Source: Silurus meridionalis
Taxonomy: Eukaryota > Chordata > Actinopteri > Siluriformes > Siluridae
NCBI RefSeq assembly: GCF_014805685.1
Contig: NC_060904.1
Coordinates: 15,690,311 to 15,754,310, forward strand
Length of the DNA stretch: 64,000 nucleotides
Direction: 5' to 3'
Shown here: in pieces, positions 51,263-63,800 of the stretch
Layout: every line of letters starts with the position of its first letter
Numbering within the stretch: the first letter of the stretch is position 1
The notes under the pieces: model-generated
Databases searched by the model: none
What the model was told of the DNA's origin: nothing
What the model saw: the letters and a program-made list of their open reading frames with translations, nothing else
Program-made: the position numbers and the translations under genes

Positions 51263-51806
51263 CTGGTCTGCAGTGGTCAGTAGTCGGCCAAGACTGCCAA
51301 GATTGTTTTGGCAGTAAAAGGGGCACCAATACAATATTAGGCTGGTGGTCATAATGTATTGCCTGATCGGTGTTTAATAGTTGTACTTATTTTGTACACA
51401 GCGAATGCTAAACACATAAATACAATCCCTGTGATCCACAAGGTTTAAGGAACAGAGGTCTTAATTCTTGTGCGCTCTTTTGCATAGGCTGTAATCAATC
51501 AGCCCGATCTGATCAAACCTCACAAGCTGCTCACCAGAAGCCTCAAACAGCCTCCACCCTACAATTACCAACCACACCAGGTGCTGAATTCCACCTCAAC
51601 CTTCTCATTTCATCTGATGATGCTGTCATAGCTTATGCTTCTTATATTGAATTTTGAAAGAAAAATGTCAAGCTTTTTGCAGAATGGTGAAAAGTGGAAA
51701 TCTTACTGTGTACTTCTTTCTTTCTTTGGTATTTCAGGTGTCGAGCGAACGCCCCGGCTCTCTGCCGTTAGGGGTTCCTCCTGTCCGAATGGCCACTACA
51801 GTGTAA
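45907..51806 (+). CDS. Ig-superfamily type I membrane protein, CEACAM/VSIG10L-like
   Basis: Exons are 45907-45961, 47570-47899, 48401-48673, 49175-49438, 50959-51072, 51157-51203, 51488-51580 and 51738-51806, with consistent phases, 1245 bp, 414 aa. The first five introns are phase 1, the rule for Ig-domain exons. Residues 1-19 form a signal peptide. Domain 1 (20-128) and domain 2 (129-219) lack the usual cysteine pair, like CEACAM N domains. Domain 3 (220-307) is a normal C-pair domain (ISLSCRAEG ... SGIYTCVLVNS). A TM helix at about 312-338 and a cytoplasmic tail of about 70 residues with QPPPYNY follow. Many N-glycosylation motifs are present. The human neighbours ETFB-VSIG10L make VSIG10L the likely relative; CEACAM-like is the alternative. 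A poly(A) signal AATAAA is at 52139-52144. The role is presumably adhesion or signalling at the surface; no partner can be named. Confidence 0.85.
47240..47301. repeat. (GT)n microsatellite
   Basis: A pure GT run of about 60 bp in intron 1 of the Ig gene. Confidence 0.97.
49520..49990. repeat. Probable dispersed repeat in Ig gene intron 4
   Basis: The phrase 'actgatcactttattaggaa' followed by 'cacctgta' and 'caattatccaattaggc' is a widespread fish repeat start, from general recollection. 'gtggttttgttgacgattca' follows further on. Boundaries are uncertain. Confidence 0.4.
50155..50400 (-). mobile_element. mariner-type transposase C-terminal remnant
   Basis: On the minus strand the frame reads LSDFALFLKMKIQLKVHSFD, then FQDAFQKRQERWERCIAVQG. 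This is the LAPSDFxLFPxLK ... W.KCIA.QG pattern at the end of mariner transposases, including the third acidic residue of the DDD triad. A stop follows. Only this part remains, in intron 4 of the Ig gene. Confidence 0.8.
51219..51260. repeat. (AC)n microsatellite
   Basis: A CA run in intron 6 of the Ig gene, about 16 bp past the exon 6 donor. Confidence 0.95.
51261..51376 (+). mobile_element. Family C Tc1-like element, right-end fragment
   Basis: It reads 'ggcaccaatacaatattagg' then 'ctggtggtcataatgtattg' and 'cctgatcggtgt', corresponding to the right end of the 60.4-kb copy. The left side is lost at the AC microsatellite. Confidence 0.55.
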
Positions 51807-52489
51807 CACATCCATAACTTTTTTCACATCCTAAAGACATTTGATAATTAGAGGCTTGGCACATTCACATCTACCTCACACGCTACCAGCCTTTGTTTTT
51901 GTTTCCTACTTTATTTCTTCTAATTTAGAGAAATGAGCTTAAATCTAGGAACAAATAACTGTATTTTGTCTGAAGAGCTGACCACTAACACAAAAAAACA
52001 CTTTCATTTGCGGCTCTGCAACTTCCATGTTTCGAGCCATGCACTTTAAATGACCCGAAACCCCAAAAAGTTGCTTAATATTCAGTTTTACCGTGTGAGT
52101 TAATATCTTTAAGGTTGTTTTTATTTGTACATACTCTTAATAAAATACATATTTAAATTTATTTTGTTTGACTATTCGTTGGTAAATTGTGTTCTCTGAA
52201 ATTCATTTCATCTGTTTTAATGCTGTGGCTGGATCTTATCTCCAAACAATTTTTGTGTTTTAGTGTAGAAACTTTTTTTTTGGTCAATAATAAGATACAA
52301 AGAACATCTATTTCAAAAAATCTGTAATTTATCTGCCTTTTATCACGTTAAAAACAGAGACACATGCATGTACATGTTGTTAGTATGTAACTAAGTAGGG
52401 TCATTTACTTGTGTGAAGATTTACTTCAATCAAATACATATATACATGTACAGATAATAAACTTTATTTTCATTGAAAAATGTAACAAA

Positions 52490-52995
52490 TTTCAGCTGTA
52501 ATAATTTGCCATGTCTGTCATAAATCTTGCCAAAGATTTGTTTGGAGATTTCTTTCTGACCTTGTGATCCAGTTCATCCCAAAACAGTTGTTCAATAGGA
52601 TTAAGGTGCAGTGACTGGGCAGGCCATTCAGTTATAGATAACACTCCAGATGATTGTTTGCTCTCTAAGTAACACTTACAGAGCTTGACTGTACACTTTG
52701 GCTCGTTGTCTTGTTGTATGGTGATTAGCAGCAGTTCAGATGGATTTGCATGGTGTTGAAGTATGAAATGGTTGCCATGTTGGTTCATTGTTGCTTTCAG
52801 CTGGAATAAGACTCCAAAATTCCCTGCTCCAAAATAACCTCAAACCCTTAAGCTTCCTTCTTCATGTTTGACTGTGAGGGTGAGGCAGTCTGAATACAGC
52901 TTCTCCCTGTTCTTACATAATTCTTCTGTTAGAGACAAAATGGTCACATTTGGACTCATCGGTCCACAGAACTTTCTCCCAGTCATTCACAGTCC
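52490..52995 (-). pseudogene. Tc1-like transposase pseudogene
   Basis: Minus-strand frames contain VLWTDES (about 52955-52980), an ATMNQHGNHFILQHHANPSE block, TIQQDNEPKCTVKLCKCYLE and LNPIEQLFWDELDHKVRKKS, the D...D...E order of Tc1 transposases. QQDNEPK and the WDEL glutamate hold catalytic positions. Stops and frameshifts lie between the blocks. It lies 3' of the Ig gene. Confidence 0.88.
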
Positions 52996-52999
52996 AATC

Positions 53000-54500
53000 C
53001 TTCTGTGGGTTTACCTTTTACCTAAATAATATATGCATATAAACAAAAGGAAAGTGCAAACTTATGAGAGACACTGTAACTGGGCGAATTTGCTACTGGT
53101 AGATGTTTTATAATTTTGCTCATTTTGTCCTCATTGGTTTTCAACAAATACTGTTTTGCAGAATGTGTTCTGGTTCTTGAAATATAATCAAAATAGAAGC
53201 TTAACTGAAATACATCTCGTGTTTTTTTGAGGGCCGGGGGGGCATCTTGGTGTCCTTGCAGTGGCATCTTGGTGGATCTCACAACACAACAACTCACAAC
53301 ATTCTGATCACAAGTCTAGGATGTGAAACACTGCAGAACTCACAAAAATCAGGGAAAGAAAATCAATTTCACATAATATCGTCATATCATTCTGCTTAAT
53401 ATCTTCAATATTCAATGTAATTAATATTATTAATTGTAATCAATGTATTTATATAATAATTAGCAATAATTCATATAAATATATAGTTAATATAGTAGAT
53501 ATATAGTACTAAAGTGCTTATGGAGAACACATTTTAATTTGAGGTATTTATGTTCATTTATCATTTACTGGAACGTTCCTAATACCATTAATTACAGTGT
53601 TCACTGCACTAATGTTTCAATGTCCATTCAGTTTCAAGTTTATTGTCCCTACCACTTCCCTATAGGCGTTTATTTATTATTTTGCAACGCTGTCTGGTCA
53701 AAGTGTAAAGCCATAGAACAATAATTTATCTATACATGCTTTAAATTCTTTCTGTGTAGATGACAAACCTAAAACTAGTCATAAACAAATATTGGAGATT
53801 TCCTATAAATGATTGATGAGCACATAGTACACTTCCAGTAACACATAATTTACTCAGAATTCATTTATTCGCCTCATTAAAGAAAAAATGATGGTGCAAG
53901 CTAATTATTCACATCACATTTTGTATGTTTCCATACTGCTCAGCAGAATGATATAATATTGTGTGAAATTTATTTCCTTTCGCTGACTTTTGAGATTTGT
54001 ATCTAAACAGGCCAATAGCCAAGAAACTGTTGAAGCCAGTTAACAAACAGTAATGAACAACTCAAATTATCTTTGCTTTTTTTCTCTTCCCATGCATAGA
54101 TAATAATCTGATGAGTAGAAAGGCAGAAAAGAAAGTTATTTCCTGGGGGTTTTTTTTTATACGAAATGATTATTTGTTCCGCTGCAAACATCTCATAGTG
54201 ATATTTCATCATCTATAGTCATGAGGCTTGTTATTTATTATTATATGTAAGAAAATGAACAACTTCATACTAGATGAAAGTTTTAACAATACATTCTTCT
54301 GTATAATACATTTCAAGGCTTTGTTATTAGAAGGTTATATTTAGTATGTGTAGGATTTATTGACAGACATTGAGGTTTTTGAGCTTCAATAATATAAAAA
54401 CTGTTTTGAAATTGTTTTTCATACTTTATCATATATCAATCACATCTACTCAGTGTCTCAATCATTTTTTGTCACTCTGGTCCCTATGACTTTTTTTTAC
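53000..54500. other. Intergenic, nothing recognised
   Basis: AT-rich sequence between the Tc1 relic and lim2. No gene or named repeat is visible. Confidence 0.4.
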
Positions 54501-54769
54501 AATGCGTGAGTTTATTTTCGTAACTAATTTTCTTGTGTGGTCATCAGTGGTCATGTGGCTCCTAATGTTCCAACAGCACGTCCAGTCAGGGCCTGAAAGA
54601 AACTGTGAGCTTCAGCATGTTGCATTGACAGTAGAGCAGTGTTACTGCAAGCCTCTGCACATCCACGGTTCTAGAAAACCCACAGAGGAACAAAAAAGGG
54701 GTCATCACACATACCTTCCCCTCCCAATACCATGACCCCAGTCGGCTCAAGTGTATTTGTTTGGTGTTA

Positions 54770-54939
54770 GCAAATGTGCGTTTTTAAAGGATTTTGCCAC
54801 CATCAACAGAAAAACCGGGATAACTTTTTGGAATTCGGCCTATGAGGTCCTCTTTGGCTTTACGCTCTCTGTGAGCTTTCCATCTCCTCTTTTTTTCTCT
54901 CCTCTGTAGTTCAGTTCTCCTTTATCCTGAAGATCTCAG
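54770..54939 (+). promoter_or_regulatory. Candidate lim2 promoter and non-coding first exon
   Basis: A TATA-like tttttaaagg at about 54780 is followed by sequence ending atctcag|gtaaga, a good donor at 54939/54940. Mammalian LIM2 has a non-coding first exon, and the first coding exon here begins after an acceptor (ctgtag, 56337) 20 bp before its ATG. The exon start is a guess. Confidence 0.4.
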
Positions 54940-55703
54940 GTAAGACTCGTTTCTTTTTCTTTTTTTTTCCCCAGATGATGAAATGTGTAATGTTAATGAT
55001 AATTTCAGGTTTCTTGTTGCCTCATGAAAAAGTTGTTCTTACATTAAATAATAATAATCCTTTATTATATTCATCCTGTCACAGCCATTGTTTTTTCCGT
55101 GTTTATTTGTGTCCATGCAAATAGTATTAGTGCATCGGGTATTGAAGCCAGCCGAGATCATTTTCATATAATTAGCATCATTTGGTGGTGCAAATGGAAG
55201 ACTTTCGAGGACATCAGAATGGCAGAGACACAGAAAATTAGGTTTTAGATCAATTCAACAGTGCCAAAAGATCGACTCAAAACTTGGAGATGGAAAAATG
55301 GAAAATGCTTTATACAATGGAGAAATGTAAGCTTAGAGTTGAATTAGTTTAAGTTCAACTCAGCAGCTTGGCCTGGATCTCACGTTTCAGATTTTAAGGC
55401 TTGATTTACTCTTGGCCTTGATTTAACCTTGATTGAATGTTTAAAGGTAAAGTTGAAAATACAGTCAGTGTGACTTCCTGTGGAATTTAAAATACCAGTT
55501 GAATTGATGGTGTATAGATAACCTTTACGATAGTAGTTGTTCAATTCCCTAAAGGTCAAAGATTGTACATTTTTGTCCGCATTATACTAAAGGAACTATT
55601 TATTTAAAAAATATTTATTTTGATAAGAAATGAGTAATTTCAGCCACAGCCTGTCCATGATTTCTAATATGAGCATAAACAAATCTGTTTTATTGTATAG
55701 GTC

Positions 55704-55912
<209 letters not shown>

Positions 55913-56357
55913 TTTGTTATATTTGTTAATAATATTTGTTAATTGTTTGTATAAAGTTTCGACATACATTCTACCCTCAATGTGCATTTTAAATAATATT
56001 TTCTATTAAAAAAATACATTGCTTTACATTATGGGCTCAAAAATGTCACAAGGAAACAGATATATAAAAGTGTTATTTCACAGACTTGAAGAACCTATAC
56101 GTTCCAATATGCAAAATAATTAATAATAGATAATAATTATGATGTCATCTCTTACTTGTTACTGCTATTTTGATATCATTTGTAATATTTTGATCCTATA
56201 TTCAGTATAATATGTAAAATGGACCAAGTCCTTGAAAACCGCAAAATTTGGCTTCTGTATGGTTTTCATTTGCAGCTGCGTAGCAGATGATTTGACACGC
56301 TGAATTAAACACTGCTTCTTTACTTTACATTCTGTAGTGTGTTAAGCGTCCATCAGG

Positions 56358-58197
56358 ATGTACAGCTTCATGGGAGGAGGCCTTTTCTGTGCCATTGTGG
56401 CCAACATCCTCCTGGTGGTGTCAACAGCTACTGATTTCTGGATGCAATACCGCCTATCAGGCAGCTTTGCTCACCAGGGCCTGTGGCGCTACTGCATGTC
56501 GGGCAAATGCTACATGCAGACCGACAGCATTGGTAAGTCAACAGAGGTGGATTCTCAATGAGATTGATTTAAATGTTACTATAAATGCTATCAACTATAA
56601 ATTATTTGCAGCAGCTTTTTATTGGATTTGGAAATAACTTTGGATAAAAAACTATATTGCGCATTAGACTAATTTCATCTTTATTTTTCTTTATTTGTTG
56701 TTGTTGGTCTTACAAAATTGTTGTCAGCGTACTGGAACGCCACTAGAGCCTTCATGATCCTGTCATCGATGTCATGCTTCGCTGGAATCATCGCTGGCAT
56801 TCTGTCCTTCACGCACTTCTCTGGATTTGAGAGATTCAATCGTTCCTTTGCTGCAGGGATCATGTTTTTTATTTCGAGTGAGATTCCATTTTATTATAAT
56901 TGTTGTTGTCTTCGCATATCCCAGCAATGTAGAATGCCGGGTCAGCCATGTTACAGCTCCATTGGAGCACAGAGCTTAAGGGCCCTGTTAAAGGGCCCAA
57001 GAGTGGCAGCTTGATACTGAGGCTTTATCCCCCCCTTCCCGACATTCCGATCAGAAAAAAAATGGCTCCATCTCCAATTATTAAGGTTGTATTCAGGACT
57101 GAGTTATGTAACATATACACATCACTATTAAGACTTCAGCTGCAAGATCTAAGTTTATGAAGAAAAGAAGAGCAAGAAGAGGCAGTTCCATTCATCCCAA
57201 AGATGTTTAGTGGGATTGAGGTCAAGGTTCAGTGCACAAGTTCTTCCACTCCAACTTTGTCTTCATGTCACACACCATGTCTTGTTCCCTTTGTACTTTA
57301 AATAGGGGCGTTGTTATGCTGGAACATGTTCAGGCCTATTTGGTCACAGTTTGGGTGTCAGATGTTCAGGTGTCTATAAACCTTTGGCCATATACGTATA
57401 TGTAATGAATGTACTATTCTTACATGCTTGAGTTATGCACACTGTATAGAGAATGGGAAACCATGCATGTTTCAGACAATGACATTTTTCATCATCACAC
57501 AATATTGGAAATCTCAAAAATCATTATTTTTTTAAGGACAAGCATCTGTGTTCAAACCCTGTTTGTTGGAAAATCTCTACTAAAAAAAAAAATCTGGCAA
57601 CTGCTGGAAAAATCACCCTGAATACTATCTTGGTGTAAATATTGATGGTACATTTGAAACTAAACTGCTTTAAATACAGCTCAAATGTTTTAAGGATGTT
57701 CATGAGTTTCTATTTCAGAAAGATATCTAAGTCAAACCCCATTAAAAAATTCAAACCATTCAAAAGTCCTTAAGGACCTGAAATTCCCAACTTTAGTGAA
57801 CTCCAGTTACCAATGCACACCTGCCAAATCCAGATATTGGAGTGTTTGGTGATACAGGAAGCTTATTATGAGGTTTTACCACTAAATCCTGGGCACTAAA
57901 TTCCAACATCTCTTGCAGCTCTATTTGTTTTTCTGGCCATGGCAATCTACACCGGGGTGACGGTAAACTTCCTGGGAAGGCGCTTTGGTGACTGGCGTTT
58001 CTCCTGGTCCTACATACTCGGCTGGGTTGCTCTGCTTATGAACTTCTTTGCAGGTGGGAAAATATGTGCATAGTAAGTAAAAGGTCATGATTCATTGTAA
58101 CAGTCATTGTGACTATGATTTTTTTTTTTTTGCAGGTATCTTATACATGTGTGCCTACAGGATGCACGAGTGCAGGCGAGTCGCTGGATCACGTTAG
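56358..58197 (+). CDS. lim2: Lens intrinsic membrane protein 2 (MP20)
   Basis: LIM2/MP20 is a four-helix PMP22/claudin-family membrane protein of lens fibre cells, needed for fibre cell fusion and lens clarity. Coding exons are 56358-56532, 56728-56877, 57919-58053 and 58136-58197, with phase 1 introns throughout, giving 522 bp and 173 aa, the human length. The N-terminus MYSFMGGGLFC and the first loop motif SFAHQGLWRYC...KCY are near-identical to mammalian LIM2. AYWNATRAFMILS, FAGIMFF-like and RRFGDWRFSWSYILGW segments follow, with four hydrophobic helices at roughly 1-25, 65-90, 100-122 and 135-160. The C-terminus is ECRRVAGSR. Fish may carry several lim2 paralogues and I cannot say which this is. 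A poly(A) signal AATAAA is at 58544-58549. Confidence 0.96.
56930..57020. repeat. Dispersed repeat, family D copy in lim2 intron
   Basis: It carries 'gggccctgttaaagggccca' and 'agagtggcagcttgatact', the family D core with small changes. Confidence 0.5.
57180..57395 (-). mobile_element. Family A Tc1-like fragment in lim2 intron
   Basis: Inverted copy with 'ttcatcccaaagatgtttag', 'tgttatgctggaacatgttc' and an end near 'cctttggccatata'. It is internally deleted. Confidence 0.6.
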
Positions 58198-58549
58198 ATG
58201 GATAAAGTAATTACTAAGAATAAATAAGAATAATCCAAACACGAGAAGGAATACATTGTAATATGTTGTTAGTTTGCTTAACCTAAGTAATAGTAAATAT
58301 GAAACTGTAGGAAGAATGAGAATGAGAAGTTAGCAAACTTCTTCAAGGAAAATCAAGTCATTTGTCTTATGAGTAAGTGACAGTAGGGGGTGAAGCATTT
58401 CAGATGCCCTGAAGTCGATGGCCGTCTATATTTCACTAATGATTTCGAAACTTCCTTTCAGCATCATTATCATTATTATGATACGCAAGGCATATTGGCG
58501 AAGTGGACGGTTACAGGGTGTAGATAAAACTTGCAGATTTTCAAATAAA

Positions 58550-59200
58550 TGATTAGACCATGTTTGTCTGTTTATTTGAGCTTAAATCAACACTTTGTGA
58601 ATTATTATTATGATTTCTTCTTAAATAATGCATAGTAAACTTTCCATATTGCAGACATTATCAAATATTTGCATACCAGTGAAAGAAAATACATTGGCTG
58701 CTTACAGGAGCTTTTAGAGAACATATCAATACAAAGAAAGATGGGTGAGAAAAGCTTTTTTGTCCCTGAAAATGTGGTCAGGAAACTGACTGTTACAAAG
58801 CTCTGATCCTGAAGACTTAAAAAACATATATATAAAAAAACAAAACAAATAAAACATCTTTCAACATCTGGATGACGACAGACTTCACGGAAAACAAAAG
58901 GTGCATGTTTAAAAAAAAATCTGATTATGTGGAGCTTCTACAGTATATGTACGTAAATAGTAACTAAAGAAACTATGTACTAAAATACTATATACTAAAA
59001 TTATTACAAGATTTCAAGGTCCCATAGAAATAGCACAAGGTTTCAAGAAATGTTGCATATAAAACAGAAAAAAGGTCTAAATGCATAATAATGTCAGAAA
59101 GTCAAATCATGAAACTCATGGCATATGAATTTACTCACAACAATTAATTCAAGCTCAATGTCTGAGGTGCACAATTACTACCCGAACCTGTAGTATCTCT
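58550..59200. other. Space between the convergent lim2 and receptor genes
   Basis: AT-rich sequence between lim2 and the convergent receptor gene. It probably holds the receptor 3' UTR. No other gene is visible. Confidence 0.4.
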
Positions 59201-60166
59201 TTATTTTCTGTTGTGACTAGTGTGACATTCAAATTCTTTGTCAGAATTAGAATCTACCTCAACGCTTAAATTGGGAGCAGTGTTCAAGCCTAGACGGCGC
59301 CTAAATGAAAAAACTTTCCAAAGGGAAATTTTGGTGGTGTTGCGATACACATTTGAGGAGAAGTAGAAGATGATGGGGTCCAGGCAGGTGTTAAAGGTGC
59401 TTAGGAGCAGTGTGTAGTACCTCCATGATGGGCTGTTGTTGGTGTTGAAGCCCACCAGATGAGAGAAGTTGTAGGGCATAAAGCAAATCAAGAAGACACT
59501 CAAGGTGCTCAGAGCCATTCCAATGGCCCTCTGCTTCTTCTCCTTTGTTATGCGGGGCCTGTGGTAAAGGATCCAGATGCAGTTTAGATAGCAGAACACG
59601 CACACAATCAGAGGCACCAAACAAAGTACTACAAAAAATTCCAAGCGCACGGGAAGTACAATTCTTTTCTGTTCATCAGTGAAGTTCTCGTAGCAAGTGG
59701 TCTTGGGTTCAGTTCTGTTTTCCCCACCTATGTGGACAACGAAAAATACAAGTGTGCAGTGCGCTCCGCTGAACAGCCAGATAAAAATACTGCCGACGAA
59801 TGCGTAGATAAGCTTGCGGAACTTCATGTAGGTGACTGGGAAGGCCACACCCAAGTAACGGTCAATGCTAACAGCCATTAGCAACAGAGAACTGGTGTAG
59901 ATGGTGGTGAAAAAGACAAATGACATGATGGAACAAAGGGTCTGAGAAAGATGCCACTTCATGCCTGATGCAGCCTCATACATCTTCAGTGGAAGGAAAA
60001 ACAAGAAGAGCAGATCCGAGAGAGTGAGGTTCAGCAAGAGGACATCCGTGGGTGTGGGTTTTTTGCAAAGCTTTCTGATGAAGGCATAAACAGCCAGGAT
60101 ATTGGCTGGTAGGCCAATTAAAAAGGTTATAATATAGGCTGAGAGAAGCACCCAGTGGTTTATCAT
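59201..60166 (-). CDS. Free fatty acid receptor 2/3-like GPCR
   Basis: This class A receptor of 321 aa is encoded in one exon. FFAR2 and FFAR3 sense acetate, propionate and butyrate at the plasma membrane through Gi/Gq. Seven hydrophobic helices are visible. TM1 is AYIITFLIGLPANILAVYAF. The TM3 end is IDRYLGVAFP (Asp where human FFAR2 has Glu). TM6 is CFMPYNFSHLVGF and TM7 is CLDPIIFYFSSNVYRN. The residues known to bind carboxylate in FFAR2 are all present: His136, Arg174 (LPVRLE), His236 and Arg249. A glycosylation site NRT lies in loop 2. I chose the ATG at 60166 because an acceptor-like ctgcag ends just 8 bp upstream and its context (ccaaaATG) is good; an in-frame ATG at 60196 would add ten residues. 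FFAR2 versus FFAR3 cannot be settled, as fish copies diverged independently. Confidence 0.9.
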   Translation of the reverse strand: MINHWVLLSAYIITFLIGLPANILAVYAFIRKLCKKPTPTDVLLLNLTLSDLLFLFFLPLKMYEAASGMKWHLSQTLCSIMSFVFFTTIYTSSLLLMAVSIDRYLGVAFPVTYMKFRKLIYAFVGSIFIWLFSGAHCTLVFFVVHIGGENRTEPKTTCYENFTDEQKRIVLPVRLEFFVVLCLVPLIVCVFCYLNCIWILYHRPRITKEKKQRAIGMALSTLSVFLICFMPYNFSHLVGFNTNNSPSWRYYTLLLSTFNTCLDPIIFYFSSNVYRNTTKISLWKVFSFRRRLGLNTAPNLSVEVDSNSDKEFECHTSHNRK

Positions 60167-60411
60167 TTTGGTAACTGCAGGACACTGGTGAAACAAGAAT
60201 AAGAAACATCATGCAGTACATGGATTGCAGTTTTATCTTCATCATATTGTATATACATACATATACAACATAAACATATACAGTATATCATACCTTCTTT
60301 GCACTATAAATTGTCCCATGTATGCTTACCATTTGTATCTGAAGACTGTATTTGTATCTGTTTTTTTACTTGTTAAAGTCTAATTTAAACAGAAATGTAA
60401 TATATAATATA

Positions 60412-60898
60412 CACCATTTAGGCATAACTTTATGACATTAAAACATTATGAAGTGAAAACACTATCTTTTTATCATGGCACCTGTTTGTGGGTGGGATTT
60501 ATTAAGCAGCAAGTAATCATTTTGTCCTCAAATTTGATGTTTTAGAAGCAAAACAAATTGGCACGCGTAAGTATTTGAGTGAGTTTGACATGGGCCAAAT
60601 TGTGACTAGACGGCTGGGTCAGAGCATCTCCAAAATTGTGGTCAGTATCTATCAAACGTGGTCCAAGGAAGGAACAGTAGTGAGCCGGTGACAGGCTGAT
60701 GGGCCGCCAAGGCTAATTGATGTAGGCGGGGAGCAAAGGCTGGCCCGTGTGGTCCGATCCAACGGACGATCTCCTGAAGCTCAAATTGCTAAAGAAGTTA
60801 ATGCTGTTAATGCTTGATGATTAAGGACTATTACAGGAACAAAAGGGGGGACCAACACAATGCTAGGAAGGTGGTTGTAATGCTATGTCTGAGTGGTG
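60412..60898 (+). mobile_element. Family C Tc1-like element, near full length
   Basis: The left end caccatttaggcataacttt and the inverted right end caccactcagacatagcatt match, with TA before the left end. The plus strand reads VSEFDMGQIVTRRLGQSIS, VVSIYQTWSKEGTVVSR and ARVVRSNGRSPEAQIAKEV, the helix-turn-helix start of a Tc1-like transposase, then stops. The catalytic part is absent. Fragments of the same family are at 40027 and 51261. Confidence 0.8.
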
Positions 60899-63800
60899 CA
60901 CTACCAGAGAAAGGTAGTCACTACCAATGCTTTTTGAATCCCCATGTTGTTCTAGTAGATATTGATATCAGTTAGCCTTCAAGGTGGTCTATAAGTGGTC
61001 ATTGCTTTATGTCTTACATATTGGAGAAAAGTGGTCTTATCCACAGATACTTACCCTGAGAGCAACTTGTTTACTAAAGTACAACAGTGCAGTTGAATTT
61101 CATAAACCTGAGAGAAAGAGATCACCTTAATCCAGACCTAATCTGAACCTAGGTAAGGCACAAGATGAGCTCTTTGCTAATGCCATTCCTGTACATTCAA
61201 AGCCCCGGAGGCTGGGCAAATGGAAAGAAAGATTTGCCAACCTGATTCATGTGACTGGTGCTTATGGGTAAGGTCACATGGAATGAATTGCCAACTGTGA
61301 CTAAGTATTACAGTAACACTCCCCACCATAAAAGTCCTTAGTACACAGGCCTATTATGCCTTTGAGCCGGAACTGATTTGCACCTCATTGCATTGCTCTT
61401 CCCAAATTAATCTTTGTTATTTGTTAAATGTGTGTGCTAACCATTTCAGCACACTACAGCATTACTGATGGCATCTTTTTGGTAGATCTTATCTTAAACT
61501 TGCTTGGATAAGGCATTTCCACTATGATTTAAAAAAAAGCCTGGTGTAGAATCAATGCTGGATTCTATTAAAGGACCTTAATCTTACCAGCCAACAAATG
61601 ATGCTGAACTGCCTTTTTGCGAGGCATCTATATATAAAAGAAGTGTGAGGGAACTACAGCAGGCTTAGCTTGCCAGAGTTTGTAGCCAGATGACTGCGTG
61701 ACCTTGTGGATAAGCTTGAGATGTCTACCCAAGGTTTCATGACCGGATTTTACAAATCAGTCAGTTGACGATGTGGTAATCCACAGCCTGCAGAGCGTTA
61801 CATGTTGTGGCTAATACATGCCCTGTGGTACAGTGATACAGGCTTATGCTAGTTGGCCATTTTAACCAAACGAAGTGGCCAACTAATTCAACTTGTTTAA
61901 TCAGTTATTCTTGGTCTCCAATCAACTATCTAGTGTGGCTCATTTTTGAGAAAAACCTGTAGCCAAACTGGGATAAAAACAACCTTTAACCGTAAAATAA
62001 TGTTGATCCAAAAAGCCTGCAGTACTGCTATTGTACCTGGGTATTCCAAGGCAGGTTCTCAGCCACCTTTCCATTAAGTCCTAAACATTTTCCAGTTCTT
62101 TATAAAATGGCATGCATATCAAGGTAATTTTCACCATGCCTGGTGGTTAGAAGGGGTGCTAGGTATATATGAAACTTGACAAGATAAGCAACTTGTCATT
62201 CAGAGTGAGATGTTATCAGGGAATGATGACTGAACGACAATATACTGCAAATTACTGCATTGTATGTTAGTTCAGACTTTGCTGGAAGGTATCCAAATAG
62301 ATAAGTTATCACCACCCCACTGCCTGCTGGTTTCTCTGAATACAGTATGTGACTAATATTAACAGTTAATGAATAGATTTTCCATAGACCGAAAAAAGAG
62401 TTCCACATACAAGCAAAGACTGGGAGCAAATTTATAAACTGATTGCTAATAGACTTCATATAATACACTTAGACTTCATATAATACACAGTATAAAAGTG
62501 TATTAATATTTTCTATTTCTGGATCTCCTGTTAAAGTTAAAAATGTTTATCTTAGAAAACCAATAGTAGTGTTTTGGTTCAGATCTGGTCCACAAACCTG
62601 AAACTGTTTATCATCACAGAATCAGGTGTTCTTAGTCAAACTATGTCTCATTGCGGCCTTCACTTGTTTTACGAGCAGCTCAAATATTAACTAATTAACT
62701 TCCTTGATGTTTCTATGGTTTGATATGGACAGCCACAATACAAATAAAGCGCTACGTTGGGAACGTGCGAACATGTATTATGACTATGTTTATTTCCTGT
62801 ATTAATAATTATCTTTTTTAGGTTCTCTGTGTGAACATGTCATAATAGTCATTTTGAAAAAATGTATTTGTTTAAAACTTTACATAATAAACCATAGACT
62901 TGCTTAAATATCATTGATGCTTTATCTCTAGACTTATAATTCTATAGATCCATAAACCTAAAATAAATTGGATTCCCTCGAAAAAACATTAAAACGTTGA
63001 AATATTGTGCTTATTTGTATATATATTTTGTCTATTTATTGTAGATTTTTATTCAAAAGTAGATATTATGTGTAAATTAACTTGTTTTGTAGTTTTGAGG
63101 TGTGGATTATATAGATTCAAATTTCAATGATCTGTCAAACATTGAGAAAATGTAATAAATAAATAAAAAATATAAAAAAAATTAATTACAGGTGCCCTGA
63201 CTATGTCCCACTTCTCTTAGGGGGGTCCCTGGACCCCATTATAAGAACAGGTGACCTGTGTCAATCTGTATTTTAGAAAAGAAGGTGTACAAGTACAAGT
63301 AAGTGACATGGAAGTAAGAAAGAATTCAGTTCAGTTTATCTCACTTTTTTATCTAGGTACAGTTTAATGCAAAATCATGTGAGAAATATAAAAGAGAAAG
63401 AAAACTTACCCAATAACAGTGCTGTGCTCTGGTATTATGATAACCAAAAGAAAGTCTTCTTTCTTTTTGAATTTAAAAACAATCCATATGTTCTGAACTT
63501 ATCATTTCAGCATACAGTATAAGTCCAACTGCACTTGGGTAACAGGCTCGAAAAATAAAACCTAGCAAGTTCAGAAAATTCAGGAAGTCTGTGCAAATTT
63601 GATTGTGTTGCTGTCAGTTAGGAAATGCAACACCCACTTACTGATTGATTATGTGTAGCTGAGAGCTGTGAGTGCTCAGTTTGGTGGCCAGGCTTGAGTA
63701 TTTGTTAATGGAAAAGTCTATCAAATGTGTTTTTTTAATTCTTTATCTCGTTTTTTTAGATAAAGAGTGTTTCATTCAGTTTATTGGAAACTGAGCATTT

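Noticed and set aside
54502..54735. 77-codon open frame upstream of lim2
   Set aside because: Protein-like composition but no recognisable family, no splice partner and closeness to the lim2 promoter; conserved non-coding DNA is as likely.
60167..60196. Upstream in-frame start of the receptor adding MFHQCPAVTK
   Set aside because: It lies in a likely intron end: pyrimidine-rich sequence and ctgcag end 8 bp before the inner ATG, which has better context and fits family N-termini.
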